Source: Porphyromonadaceae bacterium UBA7180
GTDB lineage: Bacteria; Bacteroidota; Bacteroidia; Bacteroidales; Muribaculaceae
DNA length: 15,879 nt
Direction: 5' to 3'
Assembly: GCA_002491165.1 (NCBI GenBank)
Contig: DKVK01000053.1
Span: forward strand, 54,140-70,018
This document shows, piece after piece, positions 13,463 through 15,879 of this stretch. The notes under the pieces are model-generated. The model searched no databases and was not told the origin of the DNA. It saw nothing but the letters and a program-made list of their open reading frames with translations. The first letter of the stretch is position 1. Each line of letters begins with the position of its first letter. Made by a program: the position numbers and the translations under genes.

Positions 13463-13494
13463 TTTGGTGGAGACGGAAAATGGTATTAACTTTG
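13463..13494 (+). promoter_or_regulatory. sigma-ABfr promoter of tRNA-Pro
   Basis: TTTG (13463-13466), 20 bp, then TAACTTTG (13487-13494). The predicted start near 13501 lies 10 bp before the mature tRNA. Runs of A (13444-13450 and 13456-13462) precede the -33 element. Confidence 0.75.
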
Positions 13495-13510
13495 CAGTCG
13501 CTTAGGCACT

Positions 13511-13584
13511 CGGGGTGTAGCACAGTTGGTTAGCGCGCTACGTTCGGGACGTAGAGGTCGGAAGTTCGAGTCTTCTCACCCCGA
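13511..13584 (+). tRNA. tRNA-Pro (anticodon CGG)
   Basis: Complete cloverleaf. Acceptor CGGGGTG pairs with CACCCCG, with A73 as discriminator. The anticodon stem CTACG/CGTAG encloses TTCGGGA, giving anticodon CGG, which reads CCG (proline). The T-arm holds TTCGAGT. CCA is not encoded. It has its own promoter and terminator and is transcribed as a single gene. Confidence 0.95.
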
Positions 13585-13607
13585 CAGATTTTCAACCTAA
13601 ATTATTG

Positions 13608-13642
13608 CCGTAACCGGAGATTTTCCCGGTTGCGGCTTTTTT
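13608..13642 (+). terminator. rho-independent terminator of tRNA-Pro
   Basis: CCGTAACCGG (13608-13617) pairs with CCGGTTGCGG (13626-13635), including one G-U pair, with an 8-nt loop, followed by C and six T residues. Confidence 0.88.
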
Positions 13643-13668
13643 GTGGCGTAAATGTTTTTTATGTAACG

Positions 13669-13695
13669 GATGTGATTGATGTAGCTGATGTTACA
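13669..13695. repeat. three short GATGT repeats at 9-bp spacing
   Basis: GATGT begins at 13669, 13678 and 13687, each followed by four variable bases. The array also lies between TGTAAC and GTTACA, which could pair. It may be chance or a relic of coding sequence; too short to assign a role. Confidence 0.35.
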
Positions 13696-13790
13696 GCGGT
13701 CGATGGAGAGCGGGGAGATGGTCCCCCTGTTACGGGAATGTTAAATCTCTTGTGGATAGGATGATTTTGATAAAAAAAGTGTCGGAAAAG

Positions 13791-13821
13791 TTTGCCGTGT
13801 CATAAAGTATGAGTAATTTTG
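13791..13821 (+). promoter_or_regulatory. sigma-ABfr promoter of the secreted modular protein
   Basis: TTTG (13791-13794), a 19-bp spacer and TAATTTTG (13814-13821). Transcription would start near 13828, leaving about 180 nt before the ATG at 14008. Confidence 0.7.
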
Positions 13822-14007
13822 CGGTGTCTATTTGCTCTCCGGTTTCGATTGACGGAACATAATCCGCTCTTAGTTGTTATTCTAAGGTAGAAACGCAAAA
13901 CCAATTCGGTTGCAAATCAGAAAAAGACTCGCGCGCCCTGACCCACCCGGCACGGCCGCAAACAAAAAGCACAATAAAAAAACATATAACTCAAAAACAA
14001 CAAAAGA

Positions 14008-15645
14008 ATGAAGAAATTTTTACTTTCACTCGCAACGTTGGCCCTCGCCGCTTCAACGGCTATGGCAGACCAAATCACGGTTACTTGGAAAAACGAAGGT
14101 TTTTCTAACACTGAGGACGTCTCGACTGTCACCAAGACACCTGTCACCTTCACATTCGACAAAGGCACCAACAGCAATGGCCCCAAATATTATACTTCAG
14201 GAGAGGCCATACGCTTTTACGGATCCAACACCTTGACAATCAGCGTTTCCCAAGGATATGAACTTACAAGCGTTGTACTCACTACTCCCACCGGAAATAA
14301 TGCAGTGAATGATGAATCAACCGTAACAAACGGAACCATTGCAATTGATGGAGGAACAACTACTCTCACAGCAAATGCCAACGTCAGCAGCATGACTATG
14401 ACCGAAGGTGGAAGCAGCGGTCATGCAAGAATCCAATCAATCGTAGTTAATTACACAGCCGTATCAGGCGACAAGGAACTTGCAGGTCTTCATTTCTCGG
14501 AAACCTCTTGCACCGCTGTTCTGGGCCAGGCTTTCACCGCCCCCGAACTGACTAAGGCTACAAACGCTGCCGTCACTTTCTCTTCGAGCAACACTGACGT
14601 TGCTACTGTAGACGCAACGAGTGGCACAGTTACACTCGTAGGAGCCGGCACAACGACCATCAAGGCCGAAGCCCCGGAGAACGACACTTACACAGCCGGT
14701 AGCGCACAGTACACTCTGACTGTGGTCAAAGGCTACAACACTCTGGCCGAATACCTCGCTGCATGTGGCAACAAGAATGACGAAGGTTACATCAACTTCC
14801 CGCTGACCGTTACATACGTAATCGGTGGCAACACATACGTAATCGACGAAGCCGGCACGGCAGGTTTGATTTTCAAATATGACCTCGGCTACGAAGTAGG
14901 CAACATCATCCCCGCCGGATGGACGGCACAAACCGACAATTTCAACGGCCTCATAGAACTCAAGCCTGTAAGCACCATGCCCGCATCCACCGAGAACAGC
15001 GGCGTTACTTACAGCGAAGTCTCAAGCATTGACGAATCCATGGTCAACGAGGTGGTTGTCCTTAAGAATGTGACCTTTGCAGCGGAAACACCCGATACAA
15101 AAACCAACTTCTCCGGCACCACACCCGACGGCACGGAATATACTTTCCGCAACAACTTCACCATTGCTTCGACAGCAGCCGGCATCTACGACGTGAAAGT
15201 TGCTGTGGCAATTTACAATACGGCTCTCCAGCTCTACCCCCTCGAATATCAGCAGGCCGTTTCCGATGTGCCCGTCATCAGCGGCACTGACCTCAATGAC
15301 GAAAACCAGTTCGCTTCCACATCTACCGTCACCATCACGGCAGCCGAAGGCGCCACCATCTACTACCGCACAAATACCGAAGCCGATTTCCAGGTTTACA
15401 ATGCCCCCTTCACCATCAACGCCACCACAAGCATCTACGCTTACGCCGTTGAGGAAGGCAAACAGCAGAGCCGCGAAGTATCCGTAACATACTACTACAA
15501 CCCGTCGCTCGGCATCGACGGCATCGAGGTTGAAAACGGTGCAGCCGAGTACTACAACATGCAGGGCGTGCGCGTAGCCAACCCCGAAAACGGCATGTAC
15601 ATCCGCGTTCAGAACGGCAAAGCCCAGAAAGTAATTATCAAATAA
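14008..15645 (+). CDS. secreted modular protein with BIG2-like and CHB_HEX_C-like domains and a T9SS-type C-terminus
   Basis: Exported protein of 545 residues. A signal peptide (1-20, MKKFLLSLATLALAASTAMA) is followed by a Thr/Ser-rich beta domain (21-150). A bacterial Ig-like type 2 module (about 155-240) contains FSSSNTDVATVDATSGTVT and VGAGTTTIKAEA. A further beta domain with an OB-fold feel (about 243-415) includes YLAACGNKNDEGYINFPLTV. A module resembling the chitobiase/hexosaminidase C-terminal domain (about 420-497) has GATIYYRTN and ATTSIYAYAVEEG. The last 40 residues, with YYNMQGVRVANPENGMYI and a basic VIIK end, look like a type IX secretion sorting domain, which would send it to the cell surface or outside. 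No catalytic domain is seen, so an adhesive or structural role is possible. It has its own promoter, a long leader and its own terminator. Confidence 0.85.
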   Translation: MKKFLLSLATLALAASTAMADQITVTWKNEGFSNTEDVSTVTKTPVTFTFDKGTNSNGPKYYTSGEAIRFYGSNTLTISVSQGYELTSVVLTTPTGNNAVNDESTVTNGTIAIDGGTTTLTANANVSSMTMTEGGSSGHARIQSIVVNYTAVSGDKELAGLHFSETSCTAVLGQAFTAPELTKATNAAVTFSSSNTDVATVDATSGTVTLVGAGTTTIKAEAPENDTYTAGSAQYTLTVVKGYNTLAEYLAACGNKNDEGYINFPLTVTYVIGGNTYVIDEAGTAGLIFKYDLGYEVGNIIPAGWTAQTDNFNGLIELKPVSTMPASTENSGVTYSEVSSIDESMVNEVVVLKNVTFAAETPDTKTNFSGTTPDGTEYTFRNNFTIASTAAGIYDVKVAVAIYNTALQLYPLEYQQAVSDVPVISGTDLNDENQFASTSTVTITAAEGATIYYRTNTEADFQVYNAPFTINATTSIYAYAVEEGKQQSREVSVTYYYNPSLGIDGIEVENGAAEYYNMQGVRVANPENGMYIRVQNGKAQKVIIK

Positions 15646-15666
15646 GAGATAACCCATCCATAATAA

Positions 15667-15703
15667 AAAGCGCCGGAGGCCCTCCCCTCCCGGCGCTTTC
15701 TTT
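15667..15703 (+). terminator. rho-independent terminator of the secreted protein gene
   Basis: AAAGCGCCGG (15667-15676) pairs exactly with CCGGCGCTTT (15690-15699) across a 13-nt loop, with TTTCTTT at the end. It lies 22 bp after the stop. Confidence 0.85.
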
Positions 15704-15787
15704 ATGTACCACCTTCCGGATACGGAACGTTTTGCAACCATTATTGCGGGGAATTGTGCACTTTTTGCGGCGGCGGGGCCGGCGCGT

Positions 15788-15818
15788 TTTGGCGTTACGC
15801 GGAATTTTTGTAAATTTG
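15788..15818 (+). promoter_or_regulatory. promoter for a gene beyond the right edge
   Basis: TTTG (15788-15791), 19 bp, then TAAATTTG (15811-15818). The predicted start is near 15825. No protein-like frame begins before the window ends; an ATG at 15840 meets a stop after six codons. Confidence 0.6.
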
Positions 15819-15879
15819 CGTCCGCTACCGGTAACCCTGATGTTGCTGTTTTATAGCTAAGTAAGTGTTCAAATTAAAC

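Larger units (their letters stand above)
13643..14007. other. intergenic region and long leader of the secreted protein gene
   Basis: The 365-bp gap contains three GATGT units at a 9-bp period (13669, 13678, 13687), a promoter at 13791-13821 and then a leader of about 180 nt. The last 35 bases of the leader are almost entirely A and C, which is typical of the Shine-Dalgarno-independent start regions of this phylum. No gene or known RNA family is recognised. Confidence 0.6.

Noticed and set aside
1..15879. CRISPR array, insertion sequence, prophage or conjugative element
   Set aside because: No regularly spaced repeats, transposase or integrase genes, or terminal inverted repeats with target duplications were seen.

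Overview
The window looks like a chromosomal segment of a Bacteroidales bacterium, most likely a fairly GC-rich gut lineage such as Muribaculaceae (inference). Three things point there. Many genes are preceded by the Bacteroidetes sigma-ABfr promoter, a TTTG/TTG about 19-21 bp upstream of TAnnTTTG, and Shine-Dalgarno sites are largely absent. The protein families are typical of the phylum: DUF4286 next to ruvC, a DUF6377-type membrane regulator, a GIN/DUF2807 secreted protein, and a C-terminal type IX secretion-like sorting domain. The tRNA-Pro gene does not encode CCA.

Left part (1-4634, plus strand): the 3' end of a tRNA, a DUF4286 protein, and ruvC (Holliday junction resolvase). Next comes a visibly lower-GC insert of 1.6 kb with a D12-class DNA adenine methyltransferase and a frameshifted partner gene that is a candidate dead restriction endonuclease. 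folA (dihydrofolate reductase with an unusual N-terminal extension) follows and overlaps a GT4 glycosyltransferase by ATGA.

Middle (4687-7493, minus strand): a UbiA/MenA-like prenyltransferase that has lost most of its catalytic aspartates, and an unrecognised two-membrane-segment protein with a coiled coil and a conserved-looking C-terminal domain. The second gene ends at a perfect 16-bp stem terminator. Both genes have leaders of roughly 120-130 nt and phased AT-rich direct repeats upstream of their promoters.

Right part (7818-15879, plus strand): a DUF6377 sensor/regulator (lipobox, TPR-like region, membrane segment, C-terminal HTH); a structured intergenic region with promoters and a strong terminator that probably encodes a small RNA; an M16 zinc peptidase whose start is fixed by its promoter; a probably leaderless dusB-like tRNA-dihydrouridine synthase followed 18 bp later by a GIN-domain secreted protein; tRNA-Pro(CGG) with its own promoter and terminator; and a 545-residue modular secreted protein with a 180-nt A-rich leader. 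A promoter near the right edge serves a gene beyond the window.

Most genes are housekeeping or envelope functions with individual promoters. The clearest accessory element is the methyltransferase/broken-partner insert. The best candidates for something undescribed are the 9.7-9.9 kb RNA locus, the degenerate prenyltransferase and the coiled-coil membrane protein. I did not find a convincing novel multi-gene system.
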